Part shown: positions 50,691 to 62,000 of the stretch, piece after piece | Layout: the number at the start of each line of letters is the position of its first letter | Numbering within the stretch: position 1 is the first letter of the stretch | Assembly: GCA_002633005.1 (NCBI GenBank) | Contig: NMRA01000321.1 | Span: forward strand, 280,403 to 342,402 | Length of the DNA: 62,000 nucleotides | Direction of reading: 5' to 3' | Origin: Phoronis australis | Lineage: Eukaryota; Phoronida; Phoronidae | The notes under the pieces: generated by a model | Told to the model about the DNA's origin: nothing | The model's input: only the letters and a program-made list of their open reading frames with translations | Database searches by the model: none | Made by a program: the position numbers and the translations under genes

Positions 50691-52295
50691 GGAATGTTGT
50701 AAGCTATTTCCGCAGGCATGCTCGCATATTCTTGACGGGTAGCCGTGGGAACATGGGGGATGCGACATTCGTGTTAAGGTGTATTTTTGCTCACTTCAGA
50801 GCTACCTGTAACGGTTCAAGGCCTAAATTTGAATTCCAAATGCAACACGTGTAGTCTTTGTTTATAGTTTCGAGTACTACGAGTACCCCGTTCGATCAAA
50901 AATCGTAGCCTTGACAGTCTAGTTTTCGACATGCGCGAATTCGATACAAACAACTCCTAGTAGCGATCTTCAAAAGAAATTCTATTCTTGTGATACTGTG
51001 GGAAAAAGGTAACGTTATTTTATAGCTAACTTTCGGAAATAGCCCTTTTGTGTAATTCACAAATAGTGGTCTTCACATTCTTCAATATTCCACCCTTTAG
51101 ATGGCGGTCAAGCCTAATGGATTTTTCACATTTCTGGTTGTTTGTATTGAATGTCTTGATTATGCTGTGCACGAATGTTTTGTGTTTTTGATGAATTTGG
51201 AATCTCAGGATCCCCTCGTAAACACTTGGCAGCGTCGGATTTACATGCATAGAGGGACAAAGGGACAATTCCCTCGGCCCCACCGAGAAATGCGACACCC
51301 TAAGATGAAAAGCTAAACATCTTTAAGATCGGAAAAGACTGACAGTTCATTCCACCGTCGTGTGACCCTGCAAGAAGTTACCTTCCTCGACATGAAAACC
51401 TGCAGTACGTTTTCACAAAAAATCGAGATAATCGATTCCAACATCGGGTCCCTTAAGAGTTTTTCAATAAAACACAAAAAGGGTGACAACTTGAATCTCA
51501 TCAGTGGCCCCCTTAAAGGTCTGGACCCCTTAATGGGAAAAGATCTACTGTATATTAGTTTTCAAAAATCAGATATGAGCAGCAGTTGACGCTATCTGTC
51601 AGGTCATCATTTTTTCTAAAGCGATAAAAAATTTCGAGAAAAAAACGAAAAAAATAGAGCAATAGTTGTCTTCGCTATCCGTTGCCAGAGAGGGGGCTCT
51701 GGAAAAATATTGTTTGCAGCAAAATCGTCTTATTGAATTTAAACGCCATTGAAGAAAGACATTCCGCAGAAACTTAGCTTGGCAAATTTTCTCGACATTT
51801 CGAAATACATGAATGGACGATTCAGTGCACGTTTTCAAGTCCGTTTAGACGACCTATGCAGCAGAAACGGGAACGTAACAACAATATCCTGGCCAGAGCC
51901 CTCAAAGGGTAAACCTTGCACTGGTACTGAGTTGTCAAATGTTTTCTTGAATTTTCTCTCATCTCCGTGTTTCGTAGTCTTCTTTTACTCGACTGTCCCC
52001 GGCCTCACGCCTACATGTATGCCGTTTGCCGCCCTGGATCCTGCATTTTTTTTTTTGGGGGGGGGGCATGTGCTTCCTACGGCTCTGTTTTACAGTGGTT
52101 GTAAGCGCACCTTCCGTCACAAAAAGAAATCTTGTTTTTGATAACTGCGACAACTGAAATCGGCTTAAATCTGTTCCCAAGTCAAAATACATGTAGGTGT
52201 GACTGACATTTCGTATCTGCTTGAGGCTGGACTCAGCAACAATTTGGCGACGTGTTGTTTTATGGGTAGTTCTACACTACCCGTCCCTTCGACAC
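50691..52295. other. non-coding stretch, nothing recognised
   Basis: Several 70-130-codon ORFs on both strands lack splice or residue support. Part of it may be the eroded 3' end of the LINE at 52296-53330, which reads leftward. Confidence 0.35.
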
Positions 52296-53330
52296 TCACT
52301 TTTCGTCAGATAAAGAAACAAAATGAAAATACGACTCAGTAGCAGTAGAAATCAAAAGGTAGTTGCTTAGATAAACAGTTTGTAACCGCGTTACTTTTTT
52401 CAATAAAATGAGTTCTTGAGATATACTGCCTGAAGCCAAGACATCTACGAAAACCGAAATGAAATTTCTGTTATCGGCAATGTTTGTCGTTCTTTGTGAA
52501 AGCGCAATGTAAGAAATTCTGAACAATTTCGGTCTTTTAATTTTTTCTTGGTTACCCTGCCAAATAAATTTGAAAAACATACGTTCTAGTAGATAAACAT
52601 CTCTTGACCAATTAATTTTGGTAACACCGGTGATTTTATGACAATAATTTTGCTGAGAGTAGTTATTGCACTTCTCGACCAGGTATTCAAGTCTTCTTGA
52701 ATTTCTTGGATTTTCCGAGTATAATTCAATCGTGAATAGATTTACGCTGAAGTTTATTCCCAAAAACGTAAATTCACCAAGAAAGATTAGCCTCTGGGAA
52801 TAAACAAGGGTTATTCTTAGTCAATTTCTTATCACCGGTCCATATGTAATAAGTTTTGTCCATAGTACTGTAGGTTTCAGTCCCGAAAACATAAAAACTT
52901 GGTCCAAGAGGTCCACTGAGTGCTTTAGTGACTTGTTTGAGATATCAATAATACACTTGAAACGTTGGGCAATACAGCCCGAAAGTATCTTATAGCTTGT
53001 GTTGAGTAATTAGTTATTCACTGTAAATTCTCAAGATTTATTCCCTTTTGGAATCATAACTCCCTCTTGTTGGCTTGTTGGCAGAGTGTCACGTATAAAC
53101 TATTGTTAACGAATCTCACTAGAAAAAACTGACAGATCCTTCGATAAGAATTTGAAGAACTCAACGGAGAAGCGTTACGGGCCGGGCGCCTTATTATTTT
53201 TCATACCCTTGATTGGAGAACCGGCATCATTTACTGTGATATAACCCAAAGCATTTTACTTGTTGTATTAGCCAATTTCGGAATAGCAAAATTAGAGGAG
53301 ATTTTTGACAGTTTCTGCTTGCCTGAAGGG
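52296..53330 (-). pseudogene. LINE reverse-transcriptase relic (L1/Tx1-like)
   Basis: On the minus strand in transcription order I read GMKNNKAPGP and VEFFKFL (RT motif before the palm), QQEGVMIPKGNKS (the GxxxLIPKKNK block) and LLNTSYKILSGCIAQRFK. After a deletion comes an intact C-terminal stretch with INWSRDVYLLERMFFKF and IWQGNQEKIKRPKL. Stops and frame changes are frequent. The FADD-type catalytic block was not seen, probably deleted. The WQGxxxKIKRPKL ending is typical of L1/Tx1-group elements. Confidence 0.7.
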
Positions 53331-53374
53331 TAACTCGGTAGAATTAAATCTCGCGACTAGAAAAATCTCTTAGC

Positions 53375-53500
53375 CAAAATCACTTGTTCTCCTAAAATAC
53401 ACGGCAATATATCACGTAATCTCGAGAAGTGTTTCTTTTTAGCCAGTTCATATAGTGTGGGTTCTAGCGTTACTGAACTTTCTCCTGGATTCACACCACG
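53375..53500. repeat. dispersed block shared with 2160-2290
   Basis: TAGCCAAAATC, AAAATACACGGCAATATATC and ACGTAATCTCG recur as at 2.16-2.29 kb, followed by TTACTGAACT in both. It lies about 0.6 kb upstream of the propeller gene's start codon. Confidence 0.5.
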
Positions 53501-54111
53501 AGTTCAACACTGAAAAAGGATGTTCACTCAAAATGTTGAGAAAAATAAAGGATTATCTGAAAAGAGGAAAGGCGCACAAAGATTTCACAGTAGTTAAGTA
53601 TGGTCACATAAATGCGATGTGACCAATTAATGGGCACGGATCCGATATGTGCACCAGACTGTAATACATGTACTTACAGATTCAACTCAAGACTAACTGG
53701 AATGTGCATATACATGTAACTAGGCATCCCACGGTGAAGAGGCAGACCAAGAGCTGTCTGAGTGGTGTCCGACGCCATCAAACTGGAAATTCAGACTTCT
53801 GATGAGTGTTCACACGAGATTCTTTTTTTCAGAATTCTGATCTGCTTTGAGGTCGAACAGAGTGAGAACGGGGCATTAGTGTAAGGCACCCGCAGACAAA
53901 CCCTTTAGGTACGGCAGTGGAGAAATTATTCGGATTGACTTTGGCACTGAGAAACCATAGCTACAAGTCCGACTCATGTTTGATGACGAAGCGACTAAAG
54001 TCCGGTCGACGTTATATTGATACCGCGTACAGTCTACGCATCATTCATTTACTCTTTGTAGATAAGCAGAGTGGCAGACAGATTCAGTAGCCGAGTGAGA
54101 GGTACAAGATC

Positions 54112-54353
54112 ATGTGTCCGTTGCTGTTCGCGTTTTCCATTATTTTAACTACCGTCTCATGTCAACAAATCCCGGGCTGCCCCACACGGGGTTGTCGTCC
54201 CACGGGAAGTTTTTCTTTCCAAATGGACTCCCAATCTGCAGCAAAGGTGCTATGGTCTCGCGTAGTCAGTGAAGGAGAGACCCAGCACTCGGACCTAGGT
54301 TGCGTTGGAAACGCGTACACGCTGCTATGCCCGGTGATCAACGAGACTTTCAG
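54112..54353 (+). CDS. secreted PQQ-like propeller protein, exon 1 (signal peptide)
   Basis: ATG opens MCPLLFAFSIILTTVSC, a classical signal peptide, then QQIPGCPTRGCRPTGSF. A domain beginning AAKVLWSRVVSEG with LGCVGNAYTLLCPVIN follows. It ends in phase 2 (CAG|GTAACT). The VLWSRVV..GNAYTLLCPV pattern resembles the strands of a PQQ-type repeat (..W....G..VY.....). The protein would be secreted or extracellular. I do not recognise a named family. Confidence 0.7.
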
Positions 54354-55979
54354 GTAACTATGCACTAGTGTATAATTATTAGACAGCACTTAACATCACT
54401 ACAATGCGTCAGTATGTGACTTCAGACTTTGAAGACCAGCCTGAAAATGAGTGCATTAAAATGCCAATTCTTTCATGCAGTCCAAATTACTTTAACATTT
54501 AAGCACAACTTAACTTACCTCGATATGTAGAATATACTTTTATGTACTGTCCGATAGCGCGGTATTAAATTTTCGACCCACAAATTAAGGCATCACTCTT
54601 CTGCAACTCTGCGTTCATACTATGGAAGGAGAGGCAGGTCCGTCAACAGACTATTTAATTCCTAAGGATCCGAAAATAAATAAATCTTCCTAGACTACGG
54701 GAATTTCTCGCTAGCTTGCAAATGTCACCGTGAGACACAAATAAAAGTGAATTTGTAAAAACTTGCGACGAGACACAGGGTTAAAATATATACGTGTCAC
54801 GTTATAGCAAGAGAAACAGACAAGTGGCAGTCTTTATCAGTTTACCCTGGCAACTAAACATACAATGTAAGATGCACGACTTCTGGTACAAACGCATGAA
54901 GCAATTTGAAGGAATACATGCACGCTAGCTAGTGCTCACGAGCTCCTGTTGTTGTGCAAATGGGGAATGCAGTCGTCAGCTGAATTACAGATGCATGCCT
55001 TAGTGTAGCCTGCAAATCAGAAAAATGAGAAAATATGGTCGAAAGTTCTGATTCGCCTACATCCCGCATCATCTACACTAAACACTGTCAAGACATGGAA
55101 AATTATGAAATCTAGAGAATTACCCCCTGACTTGCTGGGATTTTTTGAAACCCTTATAATACATTCAGTATAAATTCAAGCAGAGCTCGAATGTGTGAAT
55201 ATGCGAATGAATGTGTTTGTGATTATTTTCTTTTCTATTGTATTCCATTGTTAATTTCAGTTTATGCAATTAAACTAAAAAAACTAAAAACATCAACACT
55301 AACCCCACAGTTGAACTGTGACCGAAATACATACACTTTAGCTAGATTCCCCAATTGAATCAAATTTAGTATTCTTTCCTCACGGTCAAACACACTGCTG
55401 TGGCAATTGCCAATAGGAAATGTCTTTACATCGTTTACCTTTTGCCTCGACTTTTTCTTGAAGGGAGTGCGGGGAGTTCGACTGGACCTCCCAAACTCCC
55501 CTTGACCGACATTTAACGTGTCTGCAGTGGCTGCTGCCCTTAGTAAAATTCAGCTGAATGTTATCTCTAACAATGAGCTACAGACTGGAAGACTTCGCAA
55601 AGATTAAATTATACCAGATCAGCTGCAGTATTGACTTGGAGCGCAGTCTTTACCAAGACGTTCAGATGCCAGAGGGCAAGGTTTTTCAAGCTTGGATGTC
55701 AATGCTGAAAAAGGTTCAGGGTCCAACAAGAGTATTCATGATTTTTGATAACCTTGATTGCATTTCTGGCAACTATATCTATCGCGGAGGAATCTCGATG
55801 AAGTTTACCCAGCAATGGCAAGTAATGGAGCATAGAAATTCAAGTTTGGAGAAAACTAATAAATAAGGCTGATGTCCAACAATAAATAACAAGCTTGCGA
55901 AATTTGCACAGTAATCAAATTACAACAATTGCATTTCTGGGTTCATTTAAAATTCTGACCAGCCCTTTTGTAATTCCAG
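54354..55979. other. intron 1 of the propeller gene
   Basis: Intronic by phase. It contains a 102-codon open frame at 55558-55866 that starts MLSLTMSYRLEDFAKI and has fairly protein-like composition. It lacks splice sites fitting the surrounding gene and I cannot assign it; it may be a retrocopy or chance. Confidence 0.5.
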
Positions 55980-56177
55980 AAGTTTCGTCTCGTTAGACGT
56001 GTTGACTGGTAAAACAAAATGGAGCGAGAAGAATCTGAATGACCCACCTCTTCCGCTCATGGACATAAACGGGAATATTATCGCATTCGACGGCCAAGTC
56101 CTCACTATGATCCTCTCCAACGGCACAGTAATACCACCTGTCGAAAAGTTTGAGATTAACATGCGTCCAACATACAG
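55980..56177 (+). CDS. propeller protein exon 2
   Basis: Acceptor GTAATTCCAG, phase 2 in and out (TACAG|GTAAGC). It encodes SFVSLDVLTGKTKWSEK, a textbook PQQ repeat strand (LD..TGK..W), then LPLMDINGNIIAFDGQ, DGQVLTMILSNGTVIPP and KFEINMRPTY. The sequence shows beta-propeller blades; no enzymatic role can be deduced. Confidence 0.85.
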
Positions 56178-56711
56178 GTAAGCTAAATGTGCATAAATGC
56201 AAGCTCAGTTGGATTTTACATGTAGTTATTCGATTGAAAAACATCTTCATGGATTACCATATACAATGCGTTATTATTTACTGTTGCAATGAGAAACATT
56301 TTAATTTAACCTACAGTACATCAGTAAATAGAAATGCAATAGACCTGTCACGAGTCCTGCAAAATGTACCCAATATCGATATCTGGTTTGGATTAGCCTC
56401 CCGTTTCCAATTGCTTGTTACCGACCTGTCATGTCTAACATCGAAATTAGTTTAACAATTGACAACGCGCTTGTGAGTTGGCTTTGCTAATTCTCATAAA
56501 ATGCGTTAAATTCCGGGAAGAGCACTGCAGAAGATGCATGATTTTCCAGTTATGGGTGCATGTCATGACCACGGTACACCAATTGCATTCAGTACAACAA
56601 CATTTCACAATAAATGGACGCCTGCTCCATGCAGAGTAGGCCTAAAGACCTAACTAAGTGACTGACGACACAAGTTAAACGACCGGTATAGTTGATCAAC
56701 TCTCATTGCAG

Positions 56712-56782
56712 CCTGGTTGTTGCAGACGACAGCATCTTTGTTCTGGTCGACAGCACTGGCTTTCTGTGCTCTTACGACGCAG
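56712..56782 (+). CDS. propeller protein exon 3
   Basis: Acceptor TCTCATTGCAG, phase 2 in, phase 1 out (GCAG|GTAACA). It encodes LVVADDSIFVLVDSTGFLC then SYDA, another blade (V..D..I.V...TG.L..YDA). Confidence 0.85.
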
Positions 56783-58784
56783 GTAACACATTAGGAGATC
56801 ACGACACTGTCTTCTTAAAATTTGTAAGATGTAATGTGGAAGTTTGGCCCAAAGTCATGTTTCCCCTGTTGTGCGTAATTTCGCGGTGCCAGTATTTTTA
56901 GTCCAAGAAGGTATCATGGTTCTGGACAGTGTATTTAATTTAATGTGGTATAAGTTGCAACTTAAGAGTACAGTGACACGGACCGCAAACTCTGTGTATT
57001 CTCAATGCTCAAGATCTTGGATCTTGCACGTAAACAGCAGCAGCTGAACAACAGTATACCCATGTAGGGTCAGTACTGCATGGCTGCGGCGCCAAATCTC
57101 AGTAGTGTAGGATCCAAAGACATGTTACTTGTTTGTCGAAAAATGTTCTTTATTAATTAAGGTCACGAAACAGGTAAGTGTAGATAACGTTTTCATGACA
57201 CTTTTATTGGAACTAATAATTCGACGCGCATGTCACTAGACGCAGTCGAAAACTTAGCCTACATGTACAATTGAACATTTTCGACCGTCAATGGCTGCGG
57301 TAAACCTCAGAACTACATGTATTGTTAGGTGGGCTTGCAATCACGTGATGGAGATTTCGCCCTTAATTGTGATATGTCGTTATAAATTCCAGAAAGAGGG
57401 GAGTGATCAGCGTTCGAAATACACCCTGGCCCGGTGAACCGGGACCCGGTGGATTTTCAGCGGACCAGTAAACTTTCACATTATAATATAGGCCCTATGT
57501 GGATGTGGTCTCATATTCAAGTAACTGTCCCAGCGGGCCAGCACATTTATTTGCTGAAGCTCGAACACTGGTAGTGACCAACACCACAGTTCATTTCCGT
57601 CATAAACTGCTTAATATATGGCTTATCCACTACGTTCCTTTACCCGACAGGTGGGAAAGAAGTCTTGCATTATCTCAATCTACTGTGAAAGAGAATAGCA
57701 GAGGGGTCGCAGTGCCGGACAGCCGATTTGTTGACGGGATCCCAACTTAAAAATGCTATATGTCATTAAATTGTTAATATGCAAATGAAGTACTAGTTTA
57801 CAAACAATCCGGGTCTTCCGGAGTGACGGAAAACATCCGAGAACCAGTTACCATTGCAATCTCGCGAAAGTCTCTCCTTGCGAGACTATTTTTATATAGC
57901 TAGCACGCCGGTATCAATTAATTTTCCTGGAGATTTTTTTTACACCGGCGTATCTGATTGACTGGTCGAATTCTTAACAGGTAGCGCTCTATCCAAACAA
58001 ACTGGCATGCCTGATGGAGGAAGTGTAAATCTGGTCTGCTGTACAGAGAGACCGGTGCTTAATTCGTGTTCAAGAAACTGTGAATAACAGAAACTTGTGG
58101 TTGCGCCTTCTCTACAGTCGCTGACTTATGTTTACATTGCTGATGCTGTATGCAGGGGCGGATCCAGTATTTTTAGTTAGGGGGGGCGGGGCAGAACAGA
58201 GATATAGCCAGGATTTTGCCCGTCAGACACTCGCACCCCCGAACTGCCAAATGTAATCTGGGAGAATTTTAGGGGCGAGGCATGGTCCCCTTGGCCCCCC
58301 TCTAAATCCGCCACTGGTATAAATAACACGCCTATTAAATCGGCCGGGTATGTGTTTATTGTACATGTATGTGCTTCAAGCACGCAGCTATTAAACATTA
58401 CTGCAGAAACACAATAGTTGCTGTTTGCCACTTACATGGCAAGGCTAAAAATCATTCACGAGTCTGACATTTTCTTTGTTGTAAAGCTAACCAATGCCTT
58501 CGAGGTTACATCAACCAATGATAAAGCGTGTGCTCACTGCATTTTATGAATAGTACCTGCGCACGTACTTTAAACTACATGCAGGGAATCAGCGGATGAG
58601 TGTGGTAATATTTCATGTTACCCTAATGAAAGTAGCCAGTTTTTATTAGTTTGTATTTCACTATCAAATAACAATAGCCTACTATTTGGAATTATTAGTT
58701 TTTTATGTGTTTACACTTTCGTCATCTGTTTTCTTTAAAACCGCAATGTATTAACACTTGTTTCTTTTCCTGCCGCACACGCAG
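56783..58784. other. intron 3 of the propeller gene
   Basis: Contains a MITE (58153-58316) and an inverted pair CGCCGGTA / TACACCGGCG near 57906-57952. A segment after TTCTTAACAG at 57980 reads in the right phase (GSALSKQTGMPDGG..) but meets a stop after about 35 codons; it could be an alternative terminal exon. Otherwise nothing. Confidence 0.45.
58153..58316. mobile_element. MITE, CAGGGGCGGATCC family, short form
   Basis: Starts CAGGGGCGGATCCAG and ends CTAAATCCGCCACTG. Flanks GTATG and GTATA agree at 4 of 5 positions. Core TAGCCAGGATTTTGCCCGTC shared with 44039-44188. Confidence 0.85.
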
Positions 58785-58920
58785 TTCTCCGTGAGACAAA
58801 GTGTGAGCCGATAAGTGTTGCTGATTTCAAGGGTGATCTCGATTTAAACCCTACTAAAGTCTACATTTGTTGCAGCGGCAGCGCTAGGGTAGGGGAAGCT
58901 CCTGTAACAGTGTTACAGGT
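58785..58920 (+). CDS. propeller protein exon 4
   Basis: Acceptor CACACGCAG, phase 1 in. It encodes LRETKCEPISVADFKGDLDL, then VYICCSGSARVGEAPVTVLQ. With a usual GT donor it would end at 58918 in phase 0 and clash with exon 5. If the intron is AT-AC type (ATATAC...TTTTAC) the exon ends at 58920 and reads VTVLQV|DGVIHASVW in frame. Confidence 0.75.
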
Positions 58921-59416
58921 ATATACGTACAAATCAAGACTGTGTTTCAAGCTTACCACCGCTGCTTAATTGTTCAGTGTAGGAGGCACTGAGCTTTTCC
59001 GCATGAGTTATTGACTATCCAAGTAAGTGCGGTGTTACCCGTCAGACCTCTTCCCGGTCCCTGTGTGTGTGGGCGCGCGCGCGCGCGTGTGTGTGCATGC
59101 GACACCAACAGCCTAAAATATAGGGGTGGGGGTTCATTTTTTCAGTATAATGGTGGACCTCTTACTGAAAAACGGAGACTAAAAAAGCTACGTCCTGAGA
59201 CCTATGAATTCGTTCGTGTTCCCCGAGACCCCCTGGGTGCACGTTTGATGTGTGCGTGCGTGTTTGTGTGTGTCTGACTGATGTCCACTTACATCAAGTC
59301 AGTCGATTTATCGATTTACACAACTGAGCCTGAGGGTGAAAGGGCCACGGAAGTATACATCGAAACAGCCAACTGAGCTATATGGAAATCAAGGCAATGA
59401 AAGCTGCACATGGTAC

Positions 59417-59732
59417 CAGGGGCGGAGCCAGGATTTTGAGTTAAGGGGGGCCAGGGCACAGGAATAAGCAGAATTTCGGCAGATGCGCGCGCCCAGCCTT
59501 AAGTGTAGGGGTGCAGGGTCTCGAATTTTTAGGTTTGCGAAACTTTTGACTAAGAAAAAAAACGGTAAACGGGATTTGTTCAGGGCCCATGCATTATTTA
59601 TTTAGCCCTCGAGCCACCCTGGTTGCGCATGTGCTACTGAGTCAGCAGTTCGCACCCGAACTGCCAAATGGTATCTGGGGTACAATTTTAGGGAGGCCCA
59701 TGGCCCCCTTGCCCCCCCTAAATCCACCACTG
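59417..59732. mobile_element. MITE, CAGGGGCGGAGCC family, full-length form
   Basis: Starts CAGGGGCGGAGCCAGG and ends CCTAAATCCACCACTG; flanks GGTAC and AGTAC agree at 4 of 5. Shares the long interior (GATGCGCGCGCCCAGCCT, GGGGTGCAGG) with 12065-12365. Confidence 0.85.
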
Positions 59733-59838
59733 AGTACGTAGTGTGGGCACTACACATATACTCCCAATTCGAGAGAAACCAAACTCCATATATTGTAATT
59801 ACGACAGTGCGCTGAATACATGTCGTCTCTTGTTTTAC

Positions 59839-59971
59839 AGATGGCGTCATCCACGCTAGCGTTTGGTTGAACAGAACTAACGAAGGAGCATACGCAGCAA
59901 TAGCGACACCTGTTATCCGTGGGATAAGAGCATACATTCTTACTCAGAGGAAGTCCTTTGTCAAGTCCGAG
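59839..59971 (+). CDS. propeller protein exon 5
   Basis: Encodes DGVIHASVWLNRTNEGAYA then ATPVIRGIRAYILTQRKSF, ending GAG|GTAACC in phase 0 and joining NDADWPAYRLW of exon 6. The acceptor is AC|AG if the preceding intron is AT-AC. With a standard AG acceptor at 59840 it needs phase 1, which exon 4 does not supply. Confidence 0.8.
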
Positions 59972-60120
59972 GTAACCCCGTTGGTAACAATTTTTGTAAC
60001 TGCCGAAAAGACATACCGTCAAAACTGTTGGACCAGATAGCGAAATTATGAAGAAGTGGTTGATTTCTATGATAGGTGAACTCTACGTATTCGGTGTTCA
60101 TTCTCTTATTTTATTTCCAG

Positions 60121-60835
60121 AACGATGCTGATTGGCCAGCCTACCGGCTCTGGGCAATAGACATTAGACCAAGAACACCGCCATACATGAACACGGTGTG
60201 GACGTTCGATTTCCAGACAACGGATCTAGCGGAAGACCAGCCAGTTGAAAACTCACATGCACCTAGTGATGATTTCAAGGCAGAACCTCGCGTTATGACG
60301 CATAAATCCATGATAGAGAACGAAAATATAGTATTTGTCACTCTCTCGCATAATTCAAAATCGATGTGGTTTGTCCAAGACAAAGGTAACGAATACAAAC
60401 TGTTGTCGACCTTGTCTTCTAATATCATCGCGATGTCTGTCAATGACAATCCCACGCAGATGAATACCGACTTAAAGTTCACATACAATATTCCAGAATT
60501 ACCACCGCAAATGGCCAGCAAAGTTCTCCGGGCTCTAACTGCGGAGGAAAATACATCTCCCGAAACCTCGAATAATGTATTGAAAGGGAGCAAGATGAAA
60601 CGAAAGGTTCACAACGACCAATCGTTACCATATATGTGGGTGGTGGTAAGATTTCCATCCGGCGGCAAACACCCAGCAACGGACGAACTAATGATGGTGG
60701 ATCCACGGTCTGGTGAAACGTTGTTCAATCCGATGCTCATGGACCTATTTAACGGCAGCAACGTAAGAGTGACGTCCGAGGTAATGGTGATGACACCTAC
60801 CGGGGAAACTCAAAACGCGTATGCAGAGCCACCCA
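60121..60835 (+). CDS. propeller protein exon 6 (cut by a gap)
   Basis: Acceptor TTTATTTCCAG, phase 0. 238 residues before the N: NDADWPAYRLWAIDIRP (a blade strand LWAID..), TVWTFDFQ, a variable region of about 130 residues, SLPYMWVVVRFPSGGK and DELMMVDPRSGETLFNP (another LMMVD..SGE..F blade), then EVMVMTPTGETQNAY. The gene continues beyond the gap, outside what can be read here. Confidence 0.85.
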
Positions 60836-60836
60836 N

Positions 60837-60959
60837 GTGAGCCGATAAGTGTTGCTGATTTCAAGGTTGATCTCGATTTAAACCCTACTAAAGTCTACAT
60901 TTGTTGCAACGGCAGCGTTAGGGTAGGGGAAGCTCCTGTAACAGTGTTACAGGTATATA
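60837..60959 (+). CDS. second-copy propeller exon 4 (partial, allelic)
   Basis: Repeats exon 4 from EPISVADFK onward, with changes G to V, S to N and A to V. It lacks the acceptor because the copy starts at the gap. It is probably the other allele, not a second exon of the gene. Confidence 0.7.
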
Positions 60960-61425
60960 CGTACAAATCAAGACTGTGTTTCAAGCTTACCACCGCTGCT
61001 TAATTGTTCAGTGTAGGAGGCACGGTGTTACCCGTCAAACCTCTTCCCGGCCCCTGTGGGTGTGGGCGCGCGCGTGTGTGTGTGTGCGCATGCGACACCA
61101 ACAGCCTAAAATATAGGGGTGGGGGTTCAATTTTTCAGAATAATGGTGGACCTCTTGCTGAAAAACGGAGACTAAAAAAGCTACGTCCTGAGACCTATGA
61201 ATTCGTTCGAGTTCCCCGAGACCCCCTGGGTGCACGTTTGATGTGTGCGTGCGTGTGTGTGTGTGTGTATGTGTGTGTGACTGATGTCCACTTACATGTA
61301 CACCAAGTCAGTCGATTTATCGATTTACACAACTGAGCCTGAGGGTGAAAGGGCCACGGAAGTATACATCGAGACAGCCAACTGAGCTATATGGAAATCA
61401 AGGCAATGAAAGCTGCACGTGGTAC

Positions 61426-61738
61426 CAGGGGCGGAGCCAGGATTTTAAGTTAAGGGGGGCCAGGGCACAGGAATAAGCAGAATTTCGGCAGATGCGCGCG
61501 CCCAGCCTTAAGTGTAGGGGTGCAGGGGTTTCGAATTTTTAGGTTTGCGAAACTTGGACTAAGAAAAAAACGGTAAACGGGATTTGTTCAGGGCCCATGC
61601 ATTATTTATTTAGCCCTCGAGCCACCCTGGTTGCGCATGTGCTATTGAGTCAGCAACTCGCACCCGAACTGCCAATGGTATCTGGGGTACAATTTTAGGG
61701 AGGGCCATGGCCCCCTTGCCCCCCTAAATCCGCCACTG
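61426..61738. mobile_element. second-copy MITE (allelic to 59417-59732)
   Basis: Same element, same flanks (GGTAC / AGTAC), within the duplicated haplotype segment. Not an independent insertion. Confidence 0.85.
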
Positions 61739-61844
61739 AGTACGCAGTGTGGGCACTACACATATACTCCCGCTTCGAGAGAAACAAAACTCCATACATT
61801 GTAATTACGACAGTGCGCTGAATACATGTCGTCTCTTGTTTTAC

Positions 61845-61977
61845 AGATGGCGTCATCCACGCTAGCGTTTGGTTGAACAGAACTAACGAAGGAGCATACG
61901 CAGCAATAGCGACACCTGTTATCAGTGGGATAAGAGCATACATTCTTACTCAGAGGAAGTCCTTTGTCAAGTCCGAG
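61845..61977 (+). CDS. second-copy propeller exon 5 (allelic)
   Basis: Same coding sequence as 59839-59971 with an Arg-to-Ser change (VISGIRAYI). Same splice context, including the AC|AG acceptor. Confidence 0.75.
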
Positions 61978-62000
61978 GTAACCCTGTTGGTAACAATTTT

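Larger units (their letters stand above)
58803..62000 (+). repeat. about 1.2-kb haplotype-like duplication across an N (60836)
   Basis: 58803-59990 recurs as 60837-62000, directly after the N at 60836. The second copy differs by a 41-base deletion, small indels and substitutions. It repeats exons 4 and 5 and the MITE, then the window ends. It fits two alleles assembled in tandem. Confidence 0.85.

Noticed and set aside
55558-55866. 102-codon ORF as a nested gene
   Set aside because: Composition is plausible, but I found no motif, promoter or splice evidence; noted only within the intron entry.
59841-59870. ATG at 59841 as a start codon
   Set aside because: That frame stops after nine codons; the frame one base earlier continues the propeller protein.
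58803-62000. A real tandem exon duplication in the propeller gene
   Set aside because: The second copy begins right after a single N, keeps the same MITE and flanks, and differs only at allelic level.

Overview
This window is animal nuclear DNA. Long introns, GT-AG splice sites that keep reading frame, single-copy exons scattered among short transposons, and degenerate minisatellites all point that way. The best-supported gene is an animal chitin synthase carrying two SAM domains. With the dense MITEs and frequent TACATGTA words, this suggests a marine invertebrate. I lean to an invertebrate deuterostome such as a lancelet or acorn worm, but a cnidarian is not excluded. There are no bacterial operons, CRISPR arrays or phage features.

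Layout. (1) 0-3.3 kb: a 300-bp MITE, then the last coding exon (2634-2969) of a small gene whose C-terminus resembles helices B-D of LIF/OSM-type helical cytokines, with a poly(A) signal. (2) 3.3-8.0 kb: a decayed DNA transposon with long, internally repetitive inverted ends and a broken gene. (3) 9.9-13.3 kb: a second transposon with CCCCGGCCAAC inverted termini and eleven copies of a 13-bp subterminal motif, with a MITE nested inside. (4) 13.3-22.3 kb: mostly featureless DNA upstream of chitin synthase. (5) 22.3-46.7 kb: the chitin synthase gene on the plus strand. I traced 20 coding exons by frame-matched junctions, many lacking an ATG or too short to stand out as ORFs. One stretch is missing (the membrane segments and SWGTRE motif after exon 11), exactly where the intron holds a 3-kb perfect 26-bp satellite ending in an assembly N. 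(6) 46.7-54 kb: repeats and a minus-strand LINE reverse-transcriptase relic. (7) 54.1 kb to the end: 5' exons of a secreted protein with PQQ-like beta-propeller repeats; the gene continues past the window.

Assembly caveat: three single-N joins (41850, 43126, 60836) are each flanked by near-identical sequence repeated in the same order. They look like overlapping haplotype contigs placed in tandem, so the repeated exon pieces there are not real duplications.

How the genes fit together: chitin synthase would polymerise UDP-GlcNAc at the cytoplasmic face and extrude chitin. The tandem SAM domains in its late cytosolic loop suggest clustering of synthases. The cytokine-like gene and the propeller gene show no functional link to it in sequence.
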